From assembly GCA_028277625.1 (NCBI GenBank), contig JANQFW010000003.1:1-34678 (forward strand): DNA of 34,678 bases, read 5' to 3'. Positions 1 to 8,658 of this stretch are shown here, piece after piece (the stretch's first letter is position 1; each line of letters opens with the position of its first letter). The position numbers were made by a program, and so were the translations under genes. Below the pieces are notes generated by a model that was not told the DNA's origin, searched no databases, and saw nothing but the letters and a program-made list of their open reading frames with translations. The DNA is from Candidatus Gastranaerophilales bacterium (GTDB lineage Bacteria > Cyanobacteriota > Vampirovibrionia > Gastranaerophilales > JANQFW01).

Positions 1-212
1 ATATTCAAAAATTCTTTGCCTACTACATCAAATTCCATTTCTGAAGTTTTTATTGCTTCTTCCATTCGACCTTTTAAGCCCATTAGATCATCGTTTTTGG
101 CCCAACGGCGCAGGAGGACAATTTTATTACGCAGTCTGTAATATAGAAATGCTGCGTATTTATCGTTATCCTTTGGGCATGTGTCTTCTGTTTTTGCGTT
201 TTGATTTTCCAA
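1..212 (-). CDS. Hypothetical protein, 3' end cut off by the window
   Basis: The minus strand is open from about 212 to the window edge and encodes about 70 residues, opening ENQNAKTEDTCPKDN and continuing into a charged helical stretch with RLRNKIVLLRRWAK. An in-frame TGA lies directly before the TTG at 212-210, so translation cannot start earlier. A GAGG sequence about nine bases upstream could serve as ribosome binding site for that TTG. The first in-frame ATG is much further in, so TTG is the best start. I see no recognisable domain or membrane segment, and the C-terminus is missing. Coding is supported by uninterrupted frame and amino-acid composition; function is unknown. Confidence 0.5.
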   Translation of the reverse strand, partial: MENQNAKTEDTCPKDNDKYAAFLYYRLRNKIVLLRRWAKNDDLMGLKGRMEEAIKTSEMEFDVVGKEFLN

Positions 213-465
213 TCAGTTAACCCTCGGCCTTTTAGTTTAAATTTTATTAAAGATATATTTTGTTTGTTTAATATATATTATAGCAATTTTAAAAAGTCAT
301 TGCAGGAATTGCTTTGGAAAATCAGAAAAAAGGGCTATTTTATTAAAATTCTGTTACATTATTTTAAAAATTAGCAATTTTTATTAAAATTTTTACTTTA
401 TATACTTGGGTAAAGGAAACAGAAAAAAGAATTAAATTAAAATTTGGTAATGTGCTAACGATGGT

Positions 466-487
466 GGTTCTGGAAAGAACCTTTTTT
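466..487 (+). terminator. Intrinsic terminator with no plus-strand gene before it
   Basis: GGTTCT (466-471) and AGAACC (476-481) form a perfect six-pair stem closed by a GGAA tetraloop, followed by TTTTTTATTTTG. This is a textbook plus-strand terminator. The only neighbouring genes are on the minus strand, so the RNA it ends is unidentified. A TATACT at 401-406 could be the -10 of a short transcript, but its -35 is poor. Confidence 0.6.
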
Positions 488-541
488 ATTTTGTTCATTT
501 TACTAAAAAAATTTTCTATCATGTCCTTAACTTTGACTCAC

Positions 542-575
542 AAATAAACCTGCTAGATATTTAGCAGGTTTATTT
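542..575. terminator. Symmetric 14-bp hairpin, probable terminator
   Basis: AAATAAACCTGCTA (542-555) pairs perfectly with TAGCAGGTTTATTT (562-575) around a six-base loop. The stem ends in A/T runs on both sides, so it could work in either direction. On the minus strand it would end the transcript carrying the two small peptides at 1379-933. Confidence 0.65.
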
Positions 576-625
576 TAAACTTTTTTATTTAATACCTCTT
601 TTTTTCTTTTTTTGATACCTTCTCC

Positions 626-752
626 GATAGTGCAATATACTATCAGAATTATGCTTTAACTATAAAATATACTTCAATCTCTTTTTGCTTATCGTCCTTT
701 CGTTGTGTTCAAAGACTATTACTCCTCCGCCGATAGTTTACTTGCTATCAGG
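626..752 (+). repeat. Two similar GATAG hairpins about 105 bases apart
   Basis: GATAGT(626-631)/ACTATC(639-644) and GATAG(732-736)/CTATC(745-749) are two small hairpins with shared flanks: TCCG before, ATCAG(A/G)A after. The second is followed by ACTTTTTACTTTTT and may act as a weak plus-strand terminator. The sequence between them is C/T-rich. Confidence 0.4.
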
Positions 753-932
753 ACTTTTTACTTTTTAATACAACATATTTTTAGAATTAAAACTTTTTTA
801 ATCTACCAACCTTTCTTTTAATCACTTTTGAAATTTTCTTTATATACTGGGCACACTCAGTTTTACATAGCTTAATCCCTTTAATTAAGCAGCTTAGCAT
901 TATTAATAATTATGTTTTTAAATTAAATAAAT

Positions 933-1082
933 TTAACCATCAAAAGCGGATATGATATGAGATGATTGATTTTGAACATTTTCATTATAAGAATTAATTA
1001 AACTTATAATATTAAAAAATGCTATGATTATAACTATTATTCCGCTTAATGCTAAAAGCTTGGCAATACTTTGGCGTGCCAT
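933..1082 (-). CDS. Small single-span membrane protein, 49 aa
   Basis: The minus strand from ATG at 1082 to TAA at 933 encodes 49 residues: a short basic start (MARQSIAK), one strongly hydrophobic segment at about residues 8-29 (LLALSGIIVIIIAFFNIISL), and a polar tail ending SAFDG. GGGAG lies six bases before the ATG, a good ribosome binding site. It follows the ETAGS-repeat peptide by 78 bases on the same strand, and the hairpin at 542-575 could terminate both. No family is recognised. Being a tiny membrane protein next to a possible secreted or modified peptide, an immunity or export-helper role can be imagined, but nothing in the sequence proves it. Confidence 0.6.
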   Translation of the reverse strand: MARQSIAKLLALSGIIVIIIAFFNIISLINSYNENVQNQSSHIISAFDG

Positions 1083-1160
1083 ATAAATCTCCCTTTTAAA
1101 TTAATAGAATAAACTAATTTAAAAATTTTGTTTAGGTTATAGATTTATACTTTAGGTTGA

Positions 1161-1379
1161 TTAACCTACTGCACAAAATCCGCCACCGCCTTCGCCACCA
1201 CTGCAGCTTAAACCGACACCAGGTGAGCTACCAAAATTAAATCCTACTGAGCCTGCTGTCTCTGCGCCAGGAGCTCTTGCTATTGAACCCGCTGTCTCTG
1301 CGACAGGAGCTCTTGCTACAGAGCCTGCAGTTTCAGGAGTAAAAGACTTCATGAATGGATTGCTGGCTATTGTTGACAT
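1161..1379 (-). CDS. 72-aa peptide with three ETAGS repeats and a Gly/Cys tail
   Basis: A GGAGGAATTTT ribosome binding site precedes the ATG at 1379. After a short head (MSTIASNPFMKSF) come three 12-residue units starting at residues 16, 28 and 40, each with ETAGS followed by V or I; the first two continue as ARAP. The DNA is repeated with a 36-base period. The tail (residues 46-72) is Gly/Ser-rich with cysteines at 59 and 69 and a run of four glycines. This layout, a short leader, repeats and a small-residue tail with Cys and Ser, resembles precursors of ribosomally made modified peptides. That reading is inference: no maturation enzyme or peptide transporter lies nearby. It could equally be an unmodified low-complexity peptide. 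No family is recognised. Confidence 0.65.
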   Translation of the reverse strand: MSTIASNPFMKSFTPETAGSVARAPVAETAGSIARAPGAETAGSVGFNFGSSPGVGLSCSGGEGGGGFCAVG

Positions 1380-1509
1380 AAAATTCCTCCAATATCTCGA
1401 ATGGTTTAATACCTCTATATTAATAAAAACAATTTATGAAAAAAAATTGCATGCTAATATTTTTGCCGTAACATTTGTTTATGTTTTTATAAAAAATAGA
1501 TATAACACT

Positions 1510-1541
1510 AAAAGACCGCCTCGATAAAGAGACAGTCTTTT
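1510..1541 (-). terminator. Terminator after groEL
   Basis: AAAAGAC (1510-1516) pairs with GTCTTTT (1535-1541), with a further CTC/GAG pairing inside. It lies about 30 bases beyond the groEL stop on the minus strand. Confidence 0.6.
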
Positions 1542-1572
1542 GTTTGATATTATAGAAACTATTTATAACTGA

Positions 1573-3222
<1,650 letters not shown>

Positions 3223-3259
3223 TCAACTCCTAATTTATTATATTTAATTAATCTCTTGA

Positions 3260-3556
3260 TTACTCTATAACGCCTAACACGTCTTTAATAGAAAGAATTT
3301 TATATTCTTTGTTTTCTATTTTAATATCAGTTCCGCCGTACTTTGTAAATAATATAATATCATTCACTTTAACTTCCATTTCTTCTTTTTGTCCGTTATC
3401 TAAAGTTTTGCCGGAACCAAAAGCTAAAACTCTACCCTTTTGAGGCTTTTCTCTCGCAGAATCTGGAATAAAAATACCGCCCGGTGTAGTTTCAGTCTCC
3501 TCAATTACCTCGACAACAAGCTTATCGCCCAATGGTCTAATTTTAACGTCAGACAT
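3260..3556 (-). CDS. groES: Co-chaperonin GroES (10 kDa)
   Basis: GroES caps the GroEL ring and closes the folding chamber. The protein is 98 residues, as expected. It opens with the typical IRPLGDKLVVEVIEETETTPGGIFIPD; the segment EETETTPGGIFIP is the mobile loop that binds GroEL. The family sequence GRVLAFGSG and the C-terminal ILSIKDVLGVIE are also present. An AGGAGG ribosome binding site precedes the ATG. It is the first gene of the groES-groEL operon; the A/T-rich 200 bases upstream must hold the promoter, but no convincing -35/-10 pair or heat-shock operator could be assigned. Confidence 0.98.
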   Translation of the reverse strand: MSDVKIRPLGDKLVVEVIEETETTPGGIFIPDSAREKPQKGRVLAFGSGKTLDNGQKEEMEVKVNDIILFTKYGGTDIKIENKEYKILSIKDVLGVIE

Positions 3557-3732
3557 TATTTGTTTTCCTCCTAATTCATAAATCCCTTAACTTTACTAAT
3601 AGTACATCAAATATTTTTTTATATTAATCAATTTTTTGTATATTATTCGATTAATATTTTTAAAATAACAAATTTTTTTGAAATTTTAAATAATATTTTT
3701 TATACTATATAATTTAATACAGTTTTAAAAAA

Positions 3733-3751
3733 TTCTTAAATTTTTTAAGAA
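3733..3751 (-). terminator. Terminator after the first hemerythrin gene
   Basis: TTCTTAAA (3733-3740) and TTTAAGAA (3744-3751) form an eight-pair stem; on the minus strand it is followed by TTTTTTAAAA, just past the stop of the gene ending at 3764. Confidence 0.6.
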
Positions 3752-3763
3752 AAATTTAATTTT

Positions 3764-4195
3764 TTAATCTTCAAATATTTTTTCTTGTAAATATTTTACT
3801 AACTCTTTATCTAATGTTTTAAGATGAAATTTTAGCCATTCTTCCAGGGTTTTAGCCAAATGAATAGCAAACATACAAACATATTTATAATCTTTAGCAT
3901 TTTCATCATAATAATTATAATGATATCTCAACCTGTAATAAACTGCTCTAAAGTACTCATGATCTTTTTTAAGAAAATCCAATTTAGGAAAACCTGTTAT
4001 TTCTGCAAGAAACTCCTCATCCTTAAAATGCTCTGTTACATATTTGTCCAGGGTATAAATTAACTCAAGCACTACTTCTTTTTCTTCCGGTTTTGCGCAA
4101 GCATCGTAAATATCTTTTACAGACTTATTAATCTTTTCATGTTGCCCCTCTACTTTTAAAAAGAATAGCTGCAACTTTTCTTTATTATATTCCAT
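3764..4195 (-). CDS. Bacteriohemerythrin-like protein, copy 1
   Basis: Hemerythrins are four-helix proteins that bind oxygen through a di-iron centre, in bacteria used to carry, scavenge or sense oxygen. This single-domain protein (143 aa) shows the expected ligands at H19 (GQHEKI), H56 and E60 (EHFKDEE), H79 (KDHEYF), H124 and D129 (WLKFHLKTLDKEL). The helix-C histidine normally four residues before H79 is replaced by L75. AAGGAG precedes the ATG. It lies 72 bases downstream of a paralog with the same substitution. Loss of one histidine may give an incomplete or altered metal site; that consequence is inferred. Confidence 0.9.
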   Translation of the reverse strand: MEYNKEKLQLFFLKVEGQHEKINKSVKDIYDACAKPEEKEVVLELIYTLDKYVTEHFKDEEFLAEITGFPKLDFLKKDHEYFRAVYYRLRYHYNYYDENAKDYKYVCMFAIHLAKTLEEWLKFHLKTLDKELVKYLQEKIFED

Positions 4196-4267
4196 CTATA
4201 AAACTCCTTGTGTTATATATTAACCTTTATATGGATAATGTCATTGGAGAAAGAGTTAAACAAAACA

Positions 4268-4684
4268 CTAATCTTTCAGTTTAGCCTCCACAAAGTCCAT
4301 AAGCTCTTTATCTAAAGTATTAATATGATAATCCAGCCATTCTATCATACTTTGTACCAGATAAACTGAAAATAAATAATAATATTTATTATGGTTATTA
4401 TTTTTGTATTTGTAATGAAAGCACAACTCATAATAAATACCCCTAAAGTAATTGTGCTCATCTTTTAGGCCTTCTACTTTTATAAAACCAATTTTCTTTG
4501 CCAGGTATTCTTCATCTCTAAAATGCTCTGTAACATACTCATCCAATAACTGAATTAATTTAATTACCTTTTCTTTAACTTCTTGTTTTGTGCAGGCTTC
4601 TTTAAGGTCATTAACAGTGTCTAAAATTTTTTTATGCTGTTCGTCTATATTTTTAAAAATTAAATATAATTCATTGTTCTCCAT
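4268..4684 (-). CDS. Bacteriohemerythrin-like protein, copy 2
   Basis: This is a second single-domain hemerythrin (138 aa from the ATG at 4684). The frame is open to a TTG at 4714, but the ATG is preferred because GGGG lies eight bases before it and because it gives an N-terminus matching copy 1. Counted from this ATG the ligands are H17 (EQHKKI), H54 and E58 (EHFRDEE), H77 (DEHNYF), H120 and D125 (WLDYHINTLDKEL). The helix-C histidine four residues before H77 is L73, as in copy 1. The two genes probably arose by duplication and are likely cotranscribed. Role: oxygen binding or sensing in a low-oxygen organism. Confidence 0.9.
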   Translation of the reverse strand: MENNELYLIFKNIDEQHKKILDTVNDLKEACTKQEVKEKVIKLIQLLDEYVTEHFRDEEYLAKKIGFIKVEGLKDEHNYFRGIYYELCFHYKYKNNNHNKYYYLFSVYLVQSMIEWLDYHINTLDKELMDFVEAKLKD

Positions 4685-4739
4685 TGGTAAAACCCCATAT
4701 AATTCATTACACAAACAGTTATTTTATTAAGAAAAAAAA

Positions 4740-4760
4740 AATGGACCTAAATAGTCCATT
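4740..4760 (-). terminator. Terminator after the 84-aa gene
   Basis: AATGGAC (4740-4746) pairs with GTCCATT (4754-4760). On the minus strand the stem is followed by about nine T residues. It separates the 84-aa gene from the hemerythrin pair, which therefore has its own promoter or depends on readthrough. Confidence 0.8.
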
Positions 4761-4799
4761 AAAAAAACAGTAAAATAATTTAATTTTTTATTATTAAAA

Positions 4800-5054
4800 T
4801 TATTTTTTAATTGCAAAGCTGATCAAGCCTGCTGTAGTAATACCAAGGCCTGCTAATGATAAAGCACTACCAAAAGGATGCTTTTTAATTTGATTTGTTA
4901 CTGCAGATAATTCCTTACATTTATTGATATAATCATTCATATAAAGCATTTTGCAGCCGGTATGTTTAATCCCGCATTGTATACCTTCCCATACTGCTTC
5001 TTTTAGCAGCTCTTTACCTTTACCTTTTTTAGGTTTACATTTGCATTTAAACAT
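4800..5054 (-). CDS. Small Lys/Cys-rich protein with C-terminal membrane segment
   Basis: This 84-residue protein has a very basic start (MFKCKCKPKKGKGK), cysteines at 4, 6, 27, 34 and 46, and a Gly/Ala/Leu-rich hydrophobic C-terminus (about residues 61-82) ending in two lysines, as in a tail-anchored membrane protein. A strong AGGAGGTAATATTA leader sits before the ATG, almost the same as the leader of the 53-aa gene at 25177. A clean terminator follows, so it is probably transcribed alone. No family is recognised. The small size, positive charge and Gly-rich hydrophobic end also fit a bacteriocin-like peptide, but no export leader or immunity gene supports that. Confidence 0.7.
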   Translation of the reverse strand: MFKCKCKPKKGKGKELLKEAVWEGIQCGIKHTGCKMLYMNDYINKCKELSAVTNQIKKHPFGSALSLAGLGITTAGLISFAIKK

Positions 5055-5250
5055 TTAATATTACCTCCTAGTTTTTAATATCTATGTCTAACCTGTGAAG
5101 TGAAATTACTCAGGAGTCTGCGTGATCTAAGTAAGATGTTTTCTTATACATATAGTAGGGATATTTTTTTAGTATTTTATTCCCTATTTGTACAGAATAA
5201 GTTAACTTGCTTGAGTTAAGGTGAAAAATTTTTTTACTCATAGCTCAATC

Positions 5251-6480
5251 TCAAATAATAGCACCTTGCTCCATCAATATAGACTGGAGTTTTTTTATAT
5301 CAACCTTCTTTACATTAATTTCGTTCTTTCCCTTGCAGGCCAAGGCTCCAGCAATGCCAGCTGCATGCCCGGTTGCCATACAACAAGGTATTTCTCTAAA
5401 CATATCAAACAACTCATGTTCAACGCTTATGCATCGCCCTGCAAAAATTAAATTATTCATTTTTCTTGTGATCAAGCATCCATACGGCACCTGAACAGAA
5501 CCTTGCTCATTCGATATATAGTTTGGAGCTCTTGCAATTGCATCATCAAATGTTTTATCTGTATCTTCTCTGGAAAATAAATACATACCCTTTATTCTTC
5601 TTGAGTCTCTTATCCCCATTTGTGCAGAAGTATCTATTAAGTATCCATTTTCAAATCCTGGCATTTCTTTTTGAAAAATATCTATTAGTTTATGGACTAT
5701 TTTTCTTGTTTTTATTTCTGCGTGTGTAAGGTCTTGTGTATTAGTGCAGTCTATATTTTGGGCATGTGCTATATTAAACCAGGCTTCCCCCTTGTGCAAA
5801 GTTGGTATCCATCCGCCTATATTAATGGGTAGGCCTAAGCTTTTTAGTATATTTTGATATTGCTCATAATTTTGATTTATATATGTTTTTACTTTTTCTG
5901 TATCTAGCCCGCCAGCGCGAATACCTAAGGTTACGGGTAATAAATTTTCTTTATTTTCTTTTAAAACAGAAAGCCCACAGTATTTAGAAAAGTCTGCATC
6001 GCCAGTTGCATCAATATATACCTTTGCTTTTATTACGCTTCTACCTGATTTCCCGTCGATTACCGCAGCTGATACCATATTTTCATAAATAACAGCATTA
6101 GATAAAAACGTATGATAATAAGGCTTTATATCATTTTCTGTAATAAACTCATCAAAAACCAACTTTAAGGCTTCGGGGTCAAACAATATGTGGGGGCCTA
6201 TTTTTTCAATGCGGCTTATCTGTTTTATTTTTTTTATTGTGTCTTTGCAAATGCCTTTTATTATTCGTTCTTTACCATCTGTTAGTCCAACCAAAAGAAT
6301 AACCAGTCCGCCTGTTGCCTGCCCACCCAGATAACCATAGCGCTCAACAATTGTAGTTTTTGCGCCTGTTTTTGCAGCGGCTGTTGCTGCTGCTACACCG
6401 GCAGGCCCTCCTCCGAATACGGCTACATCATATTCTCCAATAATGGGTAGTTCTTGTGCGCCTTCGATAATATAGTTCAT
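5251..6480 (-). CDS. FAD-dependent oxidoreductase
   Basis: The 409-residue protein has an N-terminal dinucleotide-binding fold at about residues 16-45: YDVAVFGGGPAGVAAATAAA followed by an acidic end, IVER, then GGQATGG. It continues as expected for the FAD_oxidored family (Pfam PF12831): YIDATGDAD near residue 155, RRIKGMYLFS, and a final FAD-contacting stretch GRCISVEHELFDMFREIPCCMATGHAAGIA. The true substrate is not evident. The gene stands alone, divergent from the plus-strand gene at 6673, with AGGGG five bases before the ATG. A flavin-linked redox step on a small organic molecule is likely; a more precise function cannot be read from the sequence. Confidence 0.88.
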   Translation of the reverse strand: MNYIIEGAQELPIIGEYDVAVFGGGPAGVAAATAAAKTGAKTTIVERYGYLGGQATGGLVILLVGLTDGKERIIKGICKDTIKKIKQISRIEKIGPHILFDPEALKLVFDEFITENDIKPYYHTFLSNAVIYENMVSAAVIDGKSGRSVIKAKVYIDATGDADFSKYCGLSVLKENKENLLPVTLGIRAGGLDTEKVKTYINQNYEQYQNILKSLGLPINIGGWIPTLHKGEAWFNIAHAQNIDCTNTQDLTHAEIKTRKIVHKLIDIFQKEMPGFENGYLIDTSAQMGIRDSRRIKGMYLFSREDTDKTFDDAIARAPNYISNEQGSVQVPYGCLITRKMNNLIFAGRCISVEHELFDMFREIPCCMATGHAAGIAGALACKGKNEINVKKVDIKKLQSILMEQGAII

Positions 6481-6672
6481 AGCAACCCCTGATTTTTTTA
6501 TTCTCTCTTATTTTATATGTTTTTTATATTTTATTGAAGATGCTATAGGCCGATATTAGGCTAAACTAGCGGAAAAAATAAATATTATTTCATTTTAAAA
6601 AATAAAGTAATATAAACAAGTTTTTGGTATCATATTTAGATTGAAATATACATAAAAAAAGGAGACAGACCT

Positions 6673-7008
6673 ATGGGCAGATTGTACTCGGATATAGTTC
6701 CTGTTATGAGGAAGCTTGAAACTTCGAATGTAGGATATTTCTCAATTAAAACATACAAAGCAGAGTTTAAAGACAAAGTTAGTGGTCTAATTCAAACACG
6801 TAAAAATAAAGCTACACACGAAAAATTTGCAGAATTTTCACTCTATGGCAAACAAGATAACACTAGGACGATAAAAAGAACGGCGAGCGGAGATGTAACT
6901 GACCTATCTAAGCCTGATAATTTACCTTTAGCCAAATTTGTGCCCAAAAAAAGAGAAGGGTTTAAAGATTTTATTGCAGAGTTAATTTTTGGCATAGTAA
7001 AAGGCTAG
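6673..7008 (+). CDS. Hypothetical protein, 111 aa
   Basis: An AGGAGACAG ribosome binding site precedes the ATG. The protein is soluble and basic (pI clearly high from its Lys/Arg content), opens MGRLYSDIVPVMRKLE, has a central Lys-rich part and ends with a short hydrophobic helix, FKDFIAELIFGIVKG. No family is recognised. It is the first plus-strand gene after a divergent intergenic region shared with the FAD oxidoreductase, and is followed by a PLP enzyme 110 bases on. Cotranscription with that enzyme is possible but the gap is wide. Confidence 0.65.
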   Translation: MGRLYSDIVPVMRKLETSNVGYFSIKTYKAEFKDKVSGLIQTRKNKATHEKFAEFSLYGKQDNTRTIKRTASGDVTDLSKPDNLPLAKFVPKKREGFKDFIAELIFGIVKG

Positions 7009-7118
7009 GTCACCATATAACAGAAAATACTCTTAAAATTTACAGAATAAAGCTTTTATTACATACTAAAGTGTTTTAAAGTTATTATAAATAAAAAAAT
7101 GGGGAGATATTGTAAGCT

Positions 7119-8348
7119 ATGGTAGACGCAAAATTAATAATAAATAAAGCTGAAAAGCAGTTGACAGATATATTTCAAGAACTTGAAATCATTAGAGAGC
7201 TAAATCAAGAAAAAGTTTTAAATGCTTTTATAGAAAATAAAGTAGGAGAAGAACACTTTGCAACCGTTAGTGGGTACGGGCATGATGACCTGGGCAGGCA
7301 AGTAATAGATAAAGTTTACGCTCAAGTATTCAATTGCGAAGCTGCAATAGTAAGAAATCATTTTGTGTCAGGAACACATGCCATTGCTTGTGCTTTATTT
7401 GGTATTTTAAGACATGACGATAAGCTTGTATCAGTGGCAGGTGCGCCTTATGACACACTAGAAGAAGTTATAGGAATCAGAGGACACGAGCAAGCTTCTT
7501 TAAAAGGGCACGGCGTAAGCTACGAAGAAGTGCCACTTAAAGATGGTAAAGATGTTGATCTTGAGGCTATTGAAAAGACTGTGGATGACAATACCACTAT
7601 GGTATTAATTCAACGATCAAGAGGATATAGCTTAAGAAATCCTATTGATATTGAAACTATGGTTGAAATTATCAAGACAGTTAAATCAAAAAATCCAGAA
7701 TGTATTTGCTTTGTAGATAATTGCTACGGAGAGTTCACACAGGCTTATGAACCAACAGATGTTGGGGCTGACTTAATAGCAGGCTCTTTAATTAAAAATC
7801 CAGGTGGTGGCATTGTGGAGACCGGCGGTTATATAGCTGGAAAGAAAAAATATGTTGAACTTGCTGCTACAAGACTTACGGCTCCTGGCATTGGATCCAA
7901 GGGCGGAGCAATGCTTAATCAGTCCAGATTAATTTTACAGGGCTTTTTTATGGCTCCTAGTATTGTGTATGAAGCTTTAAAAGGTGGTGTTTTAGCTTCG
8001 AAAGTATTTGCAAATTTAGGATATAAAACAACACCAATGCCTGATGAGTTCAGGTCAGATATAATTCAGGCAATTGAGTTTGGGGATCCTGAAAAATTAA
8101 AAAATTTCTGTAAGGTTATTCAGTCTTGTAGCCCTATAGAAGCCTATTTAACACCTATACCTGATGAAGTGCCAGGGTATGACGATAATATTATTATGGC
8201 AGCTGGTACATTTATTGAAGGGTCGACTATTGAGCTTTCTGCTGATGGACCATTAAGACCGCCTTATGTTGCTTATATGCAAGGGGGATTAAATTATGCG
8301 CATGTAAAAATTGCCTTGCGTAAAATTATTGAAAAAATTGAGGACTAA
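7119..8348 (+). CDS. Methionine gamma-lyase family PLP enzyme (aluminum-resistance protein family)
   Basis: The 409-residue protein belongs to the family annotated as methionine gamma-lyase/aluminum resistance (Pfam PF06838), a branch of fold-type I PLP enzymes acting on sulfur amino acids. Family signatures are YGHDDLGR near residue 53, the CEAAIVRNHFVSGTHAI cofactor-pocket region, FVDNCYGEF at 198-206 with the aspartate expected to hold the pyridine ring, and GSLIKNPGG at 222-230, where K226 is the likely PLP lysine. The C-terminal PLRPPYVAYMQGGLNYAHVKIAL is also typical. GGGGAG lies upstream of the ATG. Real substrate specificity in this family is poorly settled; methionine or cystathionine breakdown is the usual inference. 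Confidence 0.93.
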   Translation: MVDAKLIINKAEKQLTDIFQELEIIRELNQEKVLNAFIENKVGEEHFATVSGYGHDDLGRQVIDKVYAQVFNCEAAIVRNHFVSGTHAIACALFGILRHDDKLVSVAGAPYDTLEEVIGIRGHEQASLKGHGVSYEEVPLKDGKDVDLEAIEKTVDDNTTMVLIQRSRGYSLRNPIDIETMVEIIKTVKSKNPECICFVDNCYGEFTQAYEPTDVGADLIAGSLIKNPGGGIVETGGYIAGKKKYVELAATRLTAPGIGSKGGAMLNQSRLILQGFFMAPSIVYEALKGGVLASKVFANLGYKTTPMPDEFRSDIIQAIEFGDPEKLKNFCKVIQSCSPIEAYLTPIPDEVPGYDDNIIMAAGTFIEGSTIELSADGPLRPPYVAYMQGGLNYAHVKIALRKIIEKIED

Positions 8349-8658
8349 ATATTAACACATAAATTTATTTAAAAATATGTAAATTTTAATACAATATAAT
8401 CGACCAATCCCCATGCTTTTATTATAAAATTGATTTGTAATAAAAAGTGTGGGGTAAAAAGTCATTTCTTTTTACAACCCAATTAAATAACTTGAGTTTC
8501 GAAAAATAAGGATAGAATAAAAAATTCTTCCTTAAAATTTGAAGGGCGAGCGAGTCGGCTTGGCCGACGCAAAGCGAGCCCAAACAGAAACTCCCCCTTG
8601 CTAGGGGGTAAGGGGGTAGATATAACTTATTACTTCCTTAATTAAGGAGACAAACGTC
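8349..8658. other. 310-base intergenic region with a long hairpin and a repeat copy
   Basis: No gene is seen. It contains a long imperfect hairpin at 8409-8454 (CCCCA with TGGGG, then CTTTTATTA with TAATAAAAAG), which lacks a U-run on either strand, and copy 1 of the dispersed intergenic repeat (8508-8625). The ribosome binding site of the next gene, AAGGAG, closes the region. Confidence 0.6.
8508..8625 (+). repeat. Dispersed intergenic repeat, copy 1 (fullest)
   Basis: The copy has three blocks: AATTCTTCCTTAA near 8523; a GC-rich hairpin core at 8544-8581, with arms GGGC-GA-GC and GC-GA-GCCC around GTCGGC/GCCGAC; and a tail CCCCCTTG, AGGGGG, AGGGGGTAGATATAA. Block 1 recurs in copy 3 and the tail in copy 2. 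It stands out from the local A/T background. Confidence 0.75.

Larger units (their letters stand above)
213..932. other. 720-base gene-free stretch with several hairpins
   Basis: No convincing coding frame is present. It holds a plus-strand terminator (466-487), a long symmetric hairpin (542-575) and two similar small hairpins (626-644 and 730-752), listed separately. The plus strand around 590-790 is rich in C and T and poor in G, including CTCCTCCGCC, a perfect anti-Shine-Dalgarno run, just before the second small hairpin. A non-coding transcript is possible but not shown. Confidence 0.5.

Noticed and set aside
467-550. Plus-strand frame of about 28 codons starting MVVLERTFF within the gap
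   Set aside because: No ribosome binding site and it overlaps two hairpins, one a strong terminator.
3557-3763. Possible CIRCE operator before groES
   Set aside because: No TTAGCACTC-type inverted repeat could be found on either strand.
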